This document shows, piece after piece, positions 15,578-23,124 of a stretch of DNA of 25,688 nucleotides. Numbering within the stretch: the first letter of the stretch is position 1; the number at the start of each line of letters is the position of its first letter. Below the pieces are notes generated by a model. That model was not told the DNA's origin and did no database searches. It saw only the letters and a list, made by a program, of their open reading frames with translations. The DNA lies in contig JAFGSH010000231.1 of NCBI GenBank assembly GCA_016934695.1, positions 1-25,688 on the forward strand, written 5' to 3'. The position numbers and the translations under genes are program-made. The stretch comes from Deltaproteobacteria bacterium (GTDB taxonomy: Bacteria > Desulfobacterota > Syntrophia > Syntrophales > UBA2210).

Positions 15578-16885
15578 ATTCCACGGTATTCGCGAGACAG
15601 GATGACACATATCTGGAGCCCCGAGAACCGGTTCCAAAGGTGGCTGGACATAGAGATCCTCGCGTGCGAGGCCCTCACCGCCCGGGGAGAGATACCGGCC
15701 GAAGCGATGAAGAACATCCGGGAGAGGGCCGGTTTCGATATCGGAAGGATCGAGGAGATCGAAAAGACGGTCAAACACGACGTGATAGCCTTCCTTGCGT
15801 CGGTTTCGGAACGGGTGGGGGAAGACGCGCGGTATATCCATATGGGACTCACCTCCTCCGATGTCCTGGACACCTCCCTCGCCGTTCTCCTGAAAGAGGC
15901 GTCGGATCTCCTCATCGCCGATCTGGATGATCTCCTGGCCGTCCTCAAAGACAAGGCCTTCACGTACAAAGACACTGTCATGATCGGAAGATCGCACGGA
16001 GTGCACGCAGAGCCGATCACCTTCGGCCTCAAGATGGCCCGCTGGTATCAGGAGATGCAGCGAAACCGAACGCGGCTGGTCAGGGCCCGGGAGGGGATCA
16101 GCTATGGGAAGATAGCGGGGGCCGTCGGCACCTTTTCCTTTATCGATCCGGCGGTCGAGGCGTATGTATGCGAGAAGCTGGGGCTGAAACCCGACCCCAT
16201 CTCGACGCAGATCGTCCAGCGTGACAGGCACGCCGAATACTTTTCCACCCTCGCCATCATGGCCGCTTCCATCGAGCAGTTTTCCACGGAGATACGGCAT
16301 CTCCAGAGGACGGAGGTCAGAGAGGCCGAGGAGTTCTTCTCCCCCGGCCAGAAGGGATCGTCGGCGATGCCCCACAAGAGGAATCCCGTCCTTTCGGAGA
16401 ATCTTTCAGGCTTGGCGCGGCTGATGCGGTCCTACGCCCTTGCCTCGATGGAGGATGTGGCCCTCTGGCATGAACGGGATATCAGCCATTCCTCGGTCGA
16501 ACGGGTTATCGCCCCCGACGCCACGATCCTCCTTGATTTCATGCTGAGCCGCTTTTCCGGTGTGGTGAAAAACCTCCTCGTATACCCGGAGCGGATGCTG
16601 GCGAATCTGAATATGACGAGGGGACTGGTCTTTTCACAAATGGTGCTGCTCAAGTGTATTGAAAAGGGTATGTCGCGGGAGGATGCCTACGCCATCGTTC
16701 AGAGGAACGCCATGAAATCGTGGGGCGAAGACCTGGACTTCAAAGAGCTGCTCCTCGCAGACAGAGAGGTGATGTCGTCCTTGAGCAGGGATGATATCGA
16801 AGGCGTGTTCAGGCTGGAGAACTTTCTCGGCCATGTTGACTTCATCTTTAACCGGGTGTTCGGAGGGGACAATGAAGGCGCTTAA
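15575..16885 (+). CDS. purB: Adenylosuccinate lyase
   Basis: PurB works twice in purine synthesis: it splits fumarate from SAICAR to give AICAR and from adenylosuccinate to give AMP. The protein belongs to the fumarase/aspartase superfamily, a homotetramer with shared active sites. Visible features are MGLTSSDVLDT near residue 90, RSHGVHAEP with the conserved His, and the superfamily signature GSSAMPHKRNP with the catalytic Ser loop. From the TTG at 15575 the length is 436 residues, close to the 431 of B. subtilis PurB; an ATG at 15557 is the alternative. The last 14 bases overlap the start of the downstream lipoprotein gene, so the two are read together. It is divergent from nrdD across about 270 bp in which I found no convincing plus-strand promoter. 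Confidence 0.96.
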   Translation: MIPRYSRDRMTHIWSPENRFQRWLDIEILACEALTARGEIPAEAMKNIRERAGFDIGRIEEIEKTVKHDVIAFLASVSERVGEDARYIHMGLTSSDVLDTSLAVLLKEASDLLIADLDDLLAVLKDKAFTYKDTVMIGRSHGVHAEPITFGLKMARWYQEMQRNRTRLVRAREGISYGKIAGAVGTFSFIDPAVEAYVCEKLGLKPDPISTQIVQRDRHAEYFSTLAIMAASIEQFSTEIRHLQRTEVREAEEFFSPGQKGSSAMPHKRNPVLSENLSGLARLMRSYALASMEDVALWHERDISHSSVERVIAPDATILLDFMLSRFSGVVKNLLVYPERMLANLNMTRGLVFSQMVLLKCIEKGMSREDAYAIVQRNAMKSWGEDLDFKELLLADREVMSSLSRDDIEGVFRLENFLGHVDFIFNRVFGGDNEGA

Positions 16886-17507
16886 GTGGCTTGTTATGAT
16901 CTCTTTCCTTATGGGGATGTTCGGGTGCAGTCACATACAGGAGTATATCGACATTGCCCGGGGTGATGCCGCCTCGGGAGAATATTTCAATGCCCTGAAC
17001 CGGTATACACGGGAAAAGACACTCTACTCCGAGTTCGAAACGCGTATCCGTGTCGTCGCGACATGGAAGAGCCGGGCATTTACGGATGCGTACCTTGCGG
17101 AGTATGCCAGGCTCTACCATCTGACCGAGGCGGACCGGGAGGAGCGGAGGGATATCCTCTCCGGCGCATCGCCCGATCTCCGGGAATTCCTGTTTTACGC
17201 GTATATCCCCGACAGAGACTCCAACGATTTTTCGAAGGCCGACTCCCTCTGGAAGGTATTTTCCCTCGGCGAGGGAGGAGATAAGATAGAGCCTGTGGAG
17301 ATACGCGAGCTTAAAGTCGACCCCCTGGTGACGAAGTTGTTCCCCTATGTGAAGCCGTACGGAAAATACTACAGCGTGAAATTCCCGATGCCGTTACGCG
17401 CGGATCAGGGCGGGCCGGTTCTCGTCTTTACCGGCGTGCTGGGGAAGGTGGAACTGAACTGGGGCGACGGTACGGATCGGCCCAGGGTCTCCTCCAATGG
17501 GTCGTGA
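16872..17507 (+). CDS. Putative lipoprotein of unknown function
   Basis: I do not recognise this 211-residue protein. It starts with a short basic segment, a hydrophobic stretch (LVMISFLMGMFG) and Cys19, a signal II-like layout with a loose lipobox (MFGC), so lipid anchoring is likely but not certain. The mature part is mostly helical and charged, with a Trp/Tyr-rich C-terminal half ending in a beta-like region (GPVLVFTGVLGKVELNWG). No enzyme motif, repeat or further membrane segment is visible. The ATG at 16872 has GGAGGGG a few bases upstream and overlaps the purB 3' end by 14 bp in another frame, which implies translational coupling to purB. The frame stays open upstream to 16791 within purB, but those residues are not a plausible secretion signal. 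It ends at the left arm of the palindrome at 17507. Confidence 0.8.
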   Translation: MKALKWLVMISFLMGMFGCSHIQEYIDIARGDAASGEYFNALNRYTREKTLYSEFETRIRVVATWKSRAFTDAYLAEYARLYHLTEADREERRDILSGASPDLREFLFYAYIPDRDSNDFSKADSLWKVFSLGEGGDKIEPVEIRELKVDPLVTKLFPYVKPYGKYYSVKFPMPLRADQGGPVLVFTGVLGKVELNWGDGTDRPRVSSNGS

Positions 17508-17524
17508 CCACAATATCTTGTGGT
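17507..17524. promoter_or_regulatory. Palindromic operator-like site before the methyltransferase promoter
   Basis: ACCACAA (17507-17513), TATC, TTGTGGT (17518-17524) is a perfect 7+7 inverted repeat ending nine bases before the -35 hexamer. Its core CCACAATATCTTGTGG agrees with the NrdR-box consensus at about 13 of 16 positions and shares CCACAA-N4-TTGTG with the nrdD palindrome. It could also form a weak hairpin ending the purB-lipoprotein transcript, but the stem is AT-rich and the T tract is poor. Confidence 0.5.
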
Positions 17525-17533
17525 ATTTTATCC

Positions 17534-17563
17534 TTGACATACAAAATGAGTTGCCCCTATACT
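17534..17563 (+). promoter_or_regulatory. Strong sigma-70-type promoter of the methyltransferase gene
   Basis: TTGACA (17534-17539) is a perfect -35 and TATACT (17558-17563) a 5/6 -10, with an 18-bp spacer. It is the best promoter match in the window and would start a leader of about 70 bases before the GTG at 17639. Confidence 0.7.
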
Positions 17564-17602
17564 TCCCCAACCGAAGGGGGATGTATGGCGTGGCGGGTAG
17601 GT

Positions 17603-17637
17603 GTCCCCCTCAGAAACGGGATATGACCGGGGGAGAC
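17603..17637 (+). promoter_or_regulatory. Leader hairpin covering the methyltransferase ribosome binding site
   Basis: GTCCCCC (17603-17609) can pair with GGGG and GAC (17630-17637) with one bulged A, giving seven pairs and a loop of about 20 bases. The right arm contains the GGGGGAG Shine-Dalgarno sequence (17629-17635) that precedes the GTG start, so the fold would hide it. I recognise no known riboswitch family in it. Confidence 0.4.
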
Positions 17638-17638
17638 A

Positions 17639-18457
17639 GTGGAAGATAAGATACAATACCTCATGGATAATGAGGAAGAGAATGTCCGCCTGGATATCAA
17701 AACGGACCCCGAGGCCGTCAGGAGGCAGGCCGGTTGGTGCGGTGTCAGGCCGGGGATGCGCGTCCTCGACGCGGGATGCGGGCCGGGGATAACGGCATCC
17801 ATCCTGTATGATATGGTTCAACCGGGAGGCATGATAGTCGGTGTGGATTGCTCGGAGGCCCGGATCAGATATGCAAGGGAACACTACAGTCGAAACGGTG
17901 GGATCGAATTCCATGTTCGTGATCTAAAAGGAGCTTTTGATGGTATCGGGCGATTCGATATCATATGGGTCCGTTTCGTGTTGGAATATTTCCGTGCTGA
18001 GAGCCGGGATATTGTAAAGAATCTTGCAGAACTCCTCAATCCCGGCGGATATCTCTGCCTCCTTGACCTCGATCATAATTGTCTTAATCACTATGAGTTG
18101 CCTTGCCAGATGGAGCAGTTACTGCACCGGGCTATGGAACGATTGGATAGTGAACATAACTTCGACACCTATGCGGGGCGGAAGTTGTATTCACACCTCT
18201 ACGATCTTGGATTCGAAGATATTCGGGTGGATCTTGTCCCGCACCATCTTTCCTACGGGAAGATGGATGATAAGAATTCCTTTGATTGGACTAAAAAGGT
18301 AGAAATGGCGGTTACGAAACTCGGCGGTCTTTTCGATGAGTACCCCGGCGGCAGCAAAGTGTTTTTTGAAGAATTCAAGAGATTTCTCCATGATCCCAGG
18401 CGTTTTACCTATACCAGCCTGATTCTCTGCAAGGGGAGAAGGCCCGTGGAGAAATAA
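17639..18457 (+). CDS. Class I SAM-dependent methyltransferase
   Basis: This 272-residue protein has the Rossmann-like methyltransferase fold. Motif I is VLDAGCGPGITAS (about residues 42-54), the acidic end of strand 2 is VGVDCSE, motif II is FDIIWVRFVLEYF with an Arg-Phe where many relatives have His, and post-motif is LLNPGGYLCLLDLD. The C-terminal 100 residues (from about HNCLNHYE) form a variable substrate-binding part without recognisable motif. It is probably cytoplasmic. Specificity cannot be read: UbiE-like, tellurite-resistance-like and small-molecule methylases share these motifs. The start is a GTG at 17639 with GGGGGAG shortly upstream; an ATG at 17663 has no ribosome binding site. 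It has its own strong promoter and leader hairpin, so it is controlled apart from purB. It converges on the HD-GYP gene with 19 bp between stops. Confidence 0.85.
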   Translation: MEDKIQYLMDNEEENVRLDIKTDPEAVRRQAGWCGVRPGMRVLDAGCGPGITASILYDMVQPGGMIVGVDCSEARIRYAREHYSRNGGIEFHVRDLKGAFDGIGRFDIIWVRFVLEYFRAESRDIVKNLAELLNPGGYLCLLDLDHNCLNHYELPCQMEQLLHRAMERLDSEHNFDTYAGRKLYSHLYDLGFEDIRVDLVPHHLSYGKMDDKNSFDWTKKVEMAVTKLGGLFDEYPGGSKVFFEEFKRFLHDPRRFTYTSLILCKGRRPVEK

Positions 18458-18476
18458 CGCCGGATCGCGTGCGTCG

Positions 18477-20765
18477 TCACACCTGCTGGAGCTGAAACCC
18501 CTTTTCTTCGAACAGTTTCAGACAGGCGCTCACGACATCCGGGTCGTAGAGGATGCCGGCGTTCTGCTCTATCTCTTTCAGCGTTTCGGCCATTCCCAGG
18601 GACGGCCGGTACGGCCGGTCGGTCGCCATGGCCTCCACAACGTCCGCGACGGTGATGACCCTGGCTTCTATCAGTATGTCATCGCCGGAAAGCCCCCTCG
18701 GATACCCCGATCCGTTTATCTTTTCGTGATGCTGGCGTACAATCTGGGCGACCGGGTACCGGAATTCGATATTTCTCAGGATGTTGTAACCCGCTTCGGG
18801 ATGTGTCTTGATGATCTTGAATTCGATGTCGGACAACTTCCCGGGTTTGTTGAGGATCTCCGCAGGGACATTGATCTTGCCGATATCATGTATCATGGCC
18901 GCCATACGGATGCCGTTGATCTTGTTTTCCGGAAGGCCCATCTCTTCCGCGATGGCGACGGCCACGTCCATGACCCTCTTCTGATGCCCGGACGTGTACG
19001 GGTCCTTCGACTCCACGATAACCGCCATGGCGTCGATGGTACTCTGCAGTGCCGTCTCCAGCATCTCAACGTGTTTTTCGAGTTCGGTGATATCCTTAAT
19101 GGTCCCTATCGCTCCGATGACTTCGCCCGCTGCGCCGAGGTTCGGGGAACAGCTTATATTGAAGAGGCGCTCGCCGCCTTCCTTGGTGAGGATGACGCCT
19201 GTGACGCCCGTGACGGTTTCCTTGTGGTTGAGCACGCGCTCGAGATAGCGCGAGAAACGTCCGACATCCTCCTTCTTTATGAAATCTATGAAATATCGCC
19301 CGACGACCTCTTCTTTTTTATATCTCAGGATATTCTCCCACGCGGGATTGATGTAGGTGAACGCCCCGTCGGCGCCCAGGGTGTAGATGATATCGGGTGC
19401 ATTCTCTCCCAGGGCCCTGAACCGCTCCTCGTTCTGTCTGATCTTCTGGTATGTCCTGGCATTGTTCATGCTGATGCCGATCTGGGGCGCTATGCCCATC
19501 AGGAGACTGATGTCGCTCTGGCTGAAGGGTTTCTTCGATTGCAGATTCTCGACGGCCAGCACCCCCTCGGACCTTCCCTCGTATACGATCGGCACGCAGA
19601 TAAACGACTTGATCCCCAGCAGTTTCATGAATTCCCGCGTCTTCGGCGTAACATCCCCTGTAATCTTGTCAATGTTGTCTATCATGAAAGGTCTCTGTTC
19701 TCGGAATGCCACGACAAAGGGACCGAGCGATCCGGGTTTGTCCAGATGAAACGTCACCTTCTTCACAAAGCCCTCAAGGTCGGGGCTGTATCCATATCCC
19801 GCGGCATACACGAGATGGAGCCTCTCTTCATCGGCGAGCATGATTGTTCCCCGGTCGAAGTCGAGGCGCTTTTCGAGCACCTCCATAATGTAGGAGAGAA
19901 GATGATCGGTATTCAACATGCTGGAGGTGCCCTGGCCTATCTCCTGGATGAGGAGGGCGTTATTGTACCGGGCGTTGGTCTGCTCCAGAAGGTCTCCGGC
20001 CGTTTCACTGTCGCTTTTGAGTTTCGAGCTGATTTCCTCTTTTTCCAGATGTTCCGAGTAGGCGTACATACCTGTTGTGAACAGTGCGCATACCCCGGTT
20101 AAGATTATCCAGTGCAGGGGCGGCAATACGAAAAAAAGACCGACGGACGCTGCGATACTGAGAACGGTTGCATAGTTTCTGACCCGCTTCCATATGAATG
20201 AAGAGGTCTGCTTCCAGGTGATGATGTATGTGCAGGAGCTGTCCCCTCTGTGTATGCAGGTTGGGTGGTCGATGTCGGCAAATTGGTTTGTAAACATCTT
20301 GGCCACCCCCTCAAATATCCCAGTCCTGTTCTCGCACTGGTAAGGCTTTTCTTCGATGCCCTCTTTCGGGGTTACCGTTATCTTAGTGCTATTGCTGCTG
20401 AGACGCTTTGTGGTCAGCGTGCATGCACGACTTACTTGGTTGTATAATTTCTCGATCACTGCATAGGCGGTCGCCGGAGTGATAAAACCGAGAGCGTACT
20501 GCTGTACGGGTAAGCCCGCCTTGGAGATGATGGAGTAACGTCCTGCCTCTCGGGCGATATTGGAATTGCCTGTCTTACGGACGACAATCTCGAAAAAACG
20601 ATCAATATGGGTCTGTGTAAGCCAATGCCCCTCATCTTCCAGTTGATGAGTGGCAATTCCCGCATATTCCAGGATAGCGTCGATATCTGCCTCGGAGTAA
20701 TGCTCCTGTATATATTCTATAAAGATCTTGATATTTCTTATGTTATACAAGGGGATATCGTTCAT
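18477..20765 (-). CDS. Membrane-bound V4R-like/GAF/PAS sensor with HD-GYP c-di-GMP phosphodiesterase domain
   Basis: This 762-residue protein ends in an HD-GYP domain (about 575-755), which hydrolyses cyclic di-GMP. The catalytic HD (H626, D627 in MIHDIGK), the second His pair (QHHEKINGSGYP, 678-689) and the GYP triplet are all present, so it should be active. Upstream lie a PAS domain (about 445-560), a GAF domain (about 270-435), two transmembrane helices (about 197-236) and an N-terminal domain of about 185 residues. The latter ends in C170-IHRGDSSC, the arrangement seen at the end of V4R (4-vinyl reductase-like) ligand-binding domains; that assignment is tentative. ATG 20765 overlaps the stop of the PilZ gene as ATGA, so both are made from one message, placing a c-di-GMP eraser beside a c-di-GMP receptor. 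The signals sensed by the three input domains are unknown. Confidence 0.92.
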   Translation of the reverse strand: MNDIPLYNIRNIKIFIEYIQEHYSEADIDAILEYAGIATHQLEDEGHWLTQTHIDRFFEIVVRKTGNSNIAREAGRYSIISKAGLPVQQYALGFITPATAYAVIEKLYNQVSRACTLTTKRLSSNSTKITVTPKEGIEEKPYQCENRTGIFEGVAKMFTNQFADIDHPTCIHRGDSSCTYIITWKQTSSFIWKRVRNYATVLSIAASVGLFFVLPPLHWIILTGVCALFTTGMYAYSEHLEKEEISSKLKSDSETAGDLLEQTNARYNNALLIQEIGQGTSSMLNTDHLLSYIMEVLEKRLDFDRGTIMLADEERLHLVYAAGYGYSPDLEGFVKKVTFHLDKPGSLGPFVVAFREQRPFMIDNIDKITGDVTPKTREFMKLLGIKSFICVPIVYEGRSEGVLAVENLQSKKPFSQSDISLLMGIAPQIGISMNNARTYQKIRQNEERFRALGENAPDIIYTLGADGAFTYINPAWENILRYKKEEVVGRYFIDFIKKEDVGRFSRYLERVLNHKETVTGVTGVILTKEGGERLFNISCSPNLGAAGEVIGAIGTIKDITELEKHVEMLETALQSTIDAMAVIVESKDPYTSGHQKRVMDVAVAIAEEMGLPENKINGIRMAAMIHDIGKINVPAEILNKPGKLSDIEFKIIKTHPEAGYNILRNIEFRYPVAQIVRQHHEKINGSGYPRGLSGDDILIEARVITVADVVEAMATDRPYRPSLGMAETLKEIEQNAGILYDPDVVSACLKLFEEKGFQLQQV

Positions 20766-22957
20766 CTTTTCAGATACTTTCTAATGAGGAATTTGATGAG
20801 GAACCTGATCCGTGCCTTCAGCCGCCCCTTCAGGTAATCCAGAAAATCCTTTCCGTGCTGCATATCCATGATGAACATGAAATACTGTTTTTCATAGGAT
20901 ACCCCGCTGTTATCCAGGTAGGTGTGAGGGTATATGAGAAGAGGGATTTTTTCAACCTCATATATCCCCGTCAGGCGGGAGACCGCGCTCGCCAGTATGT
21001 CCCAGGGCAGCCCTGTCGGATCGGTAACGATGATCTTGATGCCGTTGAGAAGTTCGGAAAGATTCAGCCCGAGATCTGACTGATTGACGATCAGAACGGC
21101 CTTCAGTTCCTGGGCGTGCATGAGAGAATATGTCTTCCATCTTCTCGTGAATCCCTGGCGTTTGTATAATTCTTCCAACGAGTCGCTGCCGTCCGCGTCG
21201 TCTTGCCCGAGACGCAGGACGTCCAGGAGGAGCCCGTTGGCGTGGTTCCTGTAGAACCGCTCAAGTTCGAACAGATCGTGAGACGAGAATTTCTTCAGGA
21301 GCCATTTTTCGGGGAGAGGCTCCCCGGGGGATCGCGTCGGGTGGCTCTTGTAGGCGAAGGTATCCAGCGAGCAGGCCCGTGGGTTTCTCAGATGCCGCGC
21401 AAAATCGCCGAAGAACATATCCATGAATCTGGTCTGAGGACGGTAATAACAGATCCAGTGGTCCATCTTATAAGACGGAAGCCGGTAAAATCCCTCAAAA
21501 TAGTTTATGATCTGTCTCAAGAGAGGGACCCCTGTATGCCTGCCGGTTACCGGCTCCGGCCGCGCGGCAAGATGGTGGACCATCCACGCGCGTTCATACG
21601 CCTTTACCATGGAGACATGGCCGTATATCCGGCCGTTCCGTTGATAGACCATGTGCTCGGCAATCTCCGGATTCTCCTGGTAGAGTTTGCGGTAGGTTTC
21701 CTTGAAGGCGTTTCTATGGGATTCGATGAGGCTGTACTTCGTGGGATAGAGGAAGCCGGTCTCGAAGAAGAACTTCCACAGGGAGTCCATATCTATCTCT
21801 TCTGAAACGCGGACATTCGGGTCCACCACATTGCCGAGGATATTGCTCAGTCTCCCGTACGTGACGACATCCATGTCGAGGATGACTATCCCGCAACGGA
21901 AAAGGCCCTTCTTCTCCTTTCGACGGTACACGACCTGTGCGACGCACGGCATCGGTGCGGCGCCCGGGCAGTTGATGGTGAGTGCGGGGATGATCATTCC
22001 CGGAATCAGGACGCAGTCATCGTCCCATTCCCGTACTGCAAAGCCGGTGACGGATATGTCATGGATATCCCGCTGCACCTTCTTCCCGGAAAGGGGATGT
22101 TGGAAGCTGACGGTGGAGGACGGTGCCAGTTGCACACGGGGGCTTCGCATCTTTCTCCCCCTGAAGCGATGAAACTGATTCATCAGGGGAGCGAGTACGA
22201 TCTCCTTCACGGACATGCTGCTCGTCTGATCGATGAGCCGGCAGGGATCCGAGAAGACGATTCTCTGGCCCCGGTAGAGGGTCAAAGTGACCGGCTGATC
22301 CGGGTTCAGCCAGTGAAAAGACCCGTCGAGACAGGGGGCGACCCTGATCCGGAAAGACAGCGGGCTGAAATCGAGCAGTTCGCCCCGGGCCAGAAAGCCG
22401 CTCTGGCCGAGCTCGGCGGTAATCCCCTGGCATGCGTATCGCCTGGCCTGTCGTTTTCCGAGAAGATACCCCGTATCGGGCATCTGGATTGTGAAGCGTT
22501 CCCTGTCGATATATAACACTTTTACCGGGATGACGGTTACCGACATGCCGTCGTCGACGACCAGGTTCAGAAAACGGTGGTATTCGAACCCCGTCATGGT
22601 CTCCTGGGACCACGTGCAGGTTATCGTCTCTCCCGTGCAGGGTTGGGGATGGGCGCGTACGAAGACATCCTCTTCGTACCGGGGGTCTCTCAGATGGGCC
22701 CAGAGATATCCGTCGGTGAAATTGAGGTGGTTGATGATGTTGATCAGCTTTCGCTTGTCGATCCTGGGGGCCGACTTGGGTATGGTGGTCAGATCCCGGT
22801 GCTTGAACAGGGGGGGCGGCAGGAGAAACTTCTTCTCCATCTCCTCCCGGGTGCCGCGGGCGGCACCGCTCCCGGAAGCCTGCTCGGTGTTCCCTCTCGC
22901 GGCTCTGATGTCGGAAGAGTCTTGAAAAGAACGATCTTCTCTGTCCGAACCGACCAT
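20762..22957 (-). CDS. Double PilZ domain protein fused to GNAT-like acyltransferase region
   Basis: This protein of about 731 residues appears to be a cyclic di-GMP effector (numbering from the ATG at 22957). The first PilZ-like unit (about 95-250) has RQARR (RxxxR type) and DFSPLS (DxSxxS). The second (about 265-385) has a degenerate Arg box (RKMRSPR) and an intact DxSxxG (DISVTG). The C-terminal half (about 395-730) resembles one or two GNAT/FemAB-like acyltransferase folds, with HVSMVKAYERAWMVHHLAA like the GNAT beta4-beta5 and CoA-loop region; this is fold-level inference. No membrane helix is visible; the first 40 residues are polar and low in complexity, and the last 30 are very basic. 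I chose ATG 22957 because GGAGAGGG precedes it; a GTG at 22987 and an ATG at 22840 are alternatives. It is first in an operon with the HD-GYP gene, behind a sigma-54-type promoter. Confidence 0.8.
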   Translation of the reverse strand: MVGSDREDRSFQDSSDIRAARGNTEQASGSGAARGTREEMEKKFLLPPPLFKHRDLTTIPKSAPRIDKRKLINIINHLNFTDGYLWAHLRDPRYEEDVFVRAHPQPCTGETITCTWSQETMTGFEYHRFLNLVVDDGMSVTVIPVKVLYIDRERFTIQMPDTGYLLGKRQARRYACQGITAELGQSGFLARGELLDFSPLSFRIRVAPCLDGSFHWLNPDQPVTLTLYRGQRIVFSDPCRLIDQTSSMSVKEIVLAPLMNQFHRFRGRKMRSPRVQLAPSSTVSFQHPLSGKKVQRDIHDISVTGFAVREWDDDCVLIPGMIIPALTINCPGAAPMPCVAQVVYRRKEKKGLFRCGIVILDMDVVTYGRLSNILGNVVDPNVRVSEEIDMDSLWKFFFETGFLYPTKYSLIESHRNAFKETYRKLYQENPEIAEHMVYQRNGRIYGHVSMVKAYERAWMVHHLAARPEPVTGRHTGVPLLRQIINYFEGFYRLPSYKMDHWICYYRPQTRFMDMFFGDFARHLRNPRACSLDTFAYKSHPTRSPGEPLPEKWLLKKFSSHDLFELERFYRNHANGLLLDVLRLGQDDADGSDSLEELYKRQGFTRRWKTYSLMHAQELKAVLIVNQSDLGLNLSELLNGIKIIVTDPTGLPWDILASAVSRLTGIYEVEKIPLLIYPHTYLDNSGVSYEKQYFMFIMDMQHGKDFLDYLKGRLKARIRFLIKFLIRKYLKR

Positions 22958-23034
22958 ATGCCCTCTCCGCCTTCCCTCTTTTTGCACCGGCAGGTGACGT
23001 GCCGGCGGACGCCGCTACATCCATCCCGGCAAAA

Positions 23035-23049
23035 GCAAGTTGTGTGCCA
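23035..23049 (-). promoter_or_regulatory. Sigma-54 (RpoN) -24/-12 promoter of the PilZ/HD-GYP operon
   Basis: On the minus strand TGGCAC-ACAAC-TTGC (23049-23035) matches the -24/-12 consensus TGGCAC-N5-TTGC at every fixed base, with the required 10 bases between the GG and the GC. It lies about 80 bp upstream of the ATG at 22957, leaving a leader of about 65 bases. A sigma-54 promoter needs a bacterial enhancer-binding protein; no such gene is in the window. Confidence 0.75.
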
Positions 23050-23124
23050 GGCAACCAACTGTTTTTAATTTACTTTCAGCCGACTCCCTCCGGAAATGGC
23101 CTCCCTTCCCACTCCCCGGCCCTC

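Noticed and set aside
23050..23124. Terminator after the acyl-CoA dehydrogenase gene
   Set aside because: The GGCC and CCGG arms there do not give a stable stem followed by a T tract, and the AT-rich stretch is better explained as the region upstream of the sigma-54 promoter.
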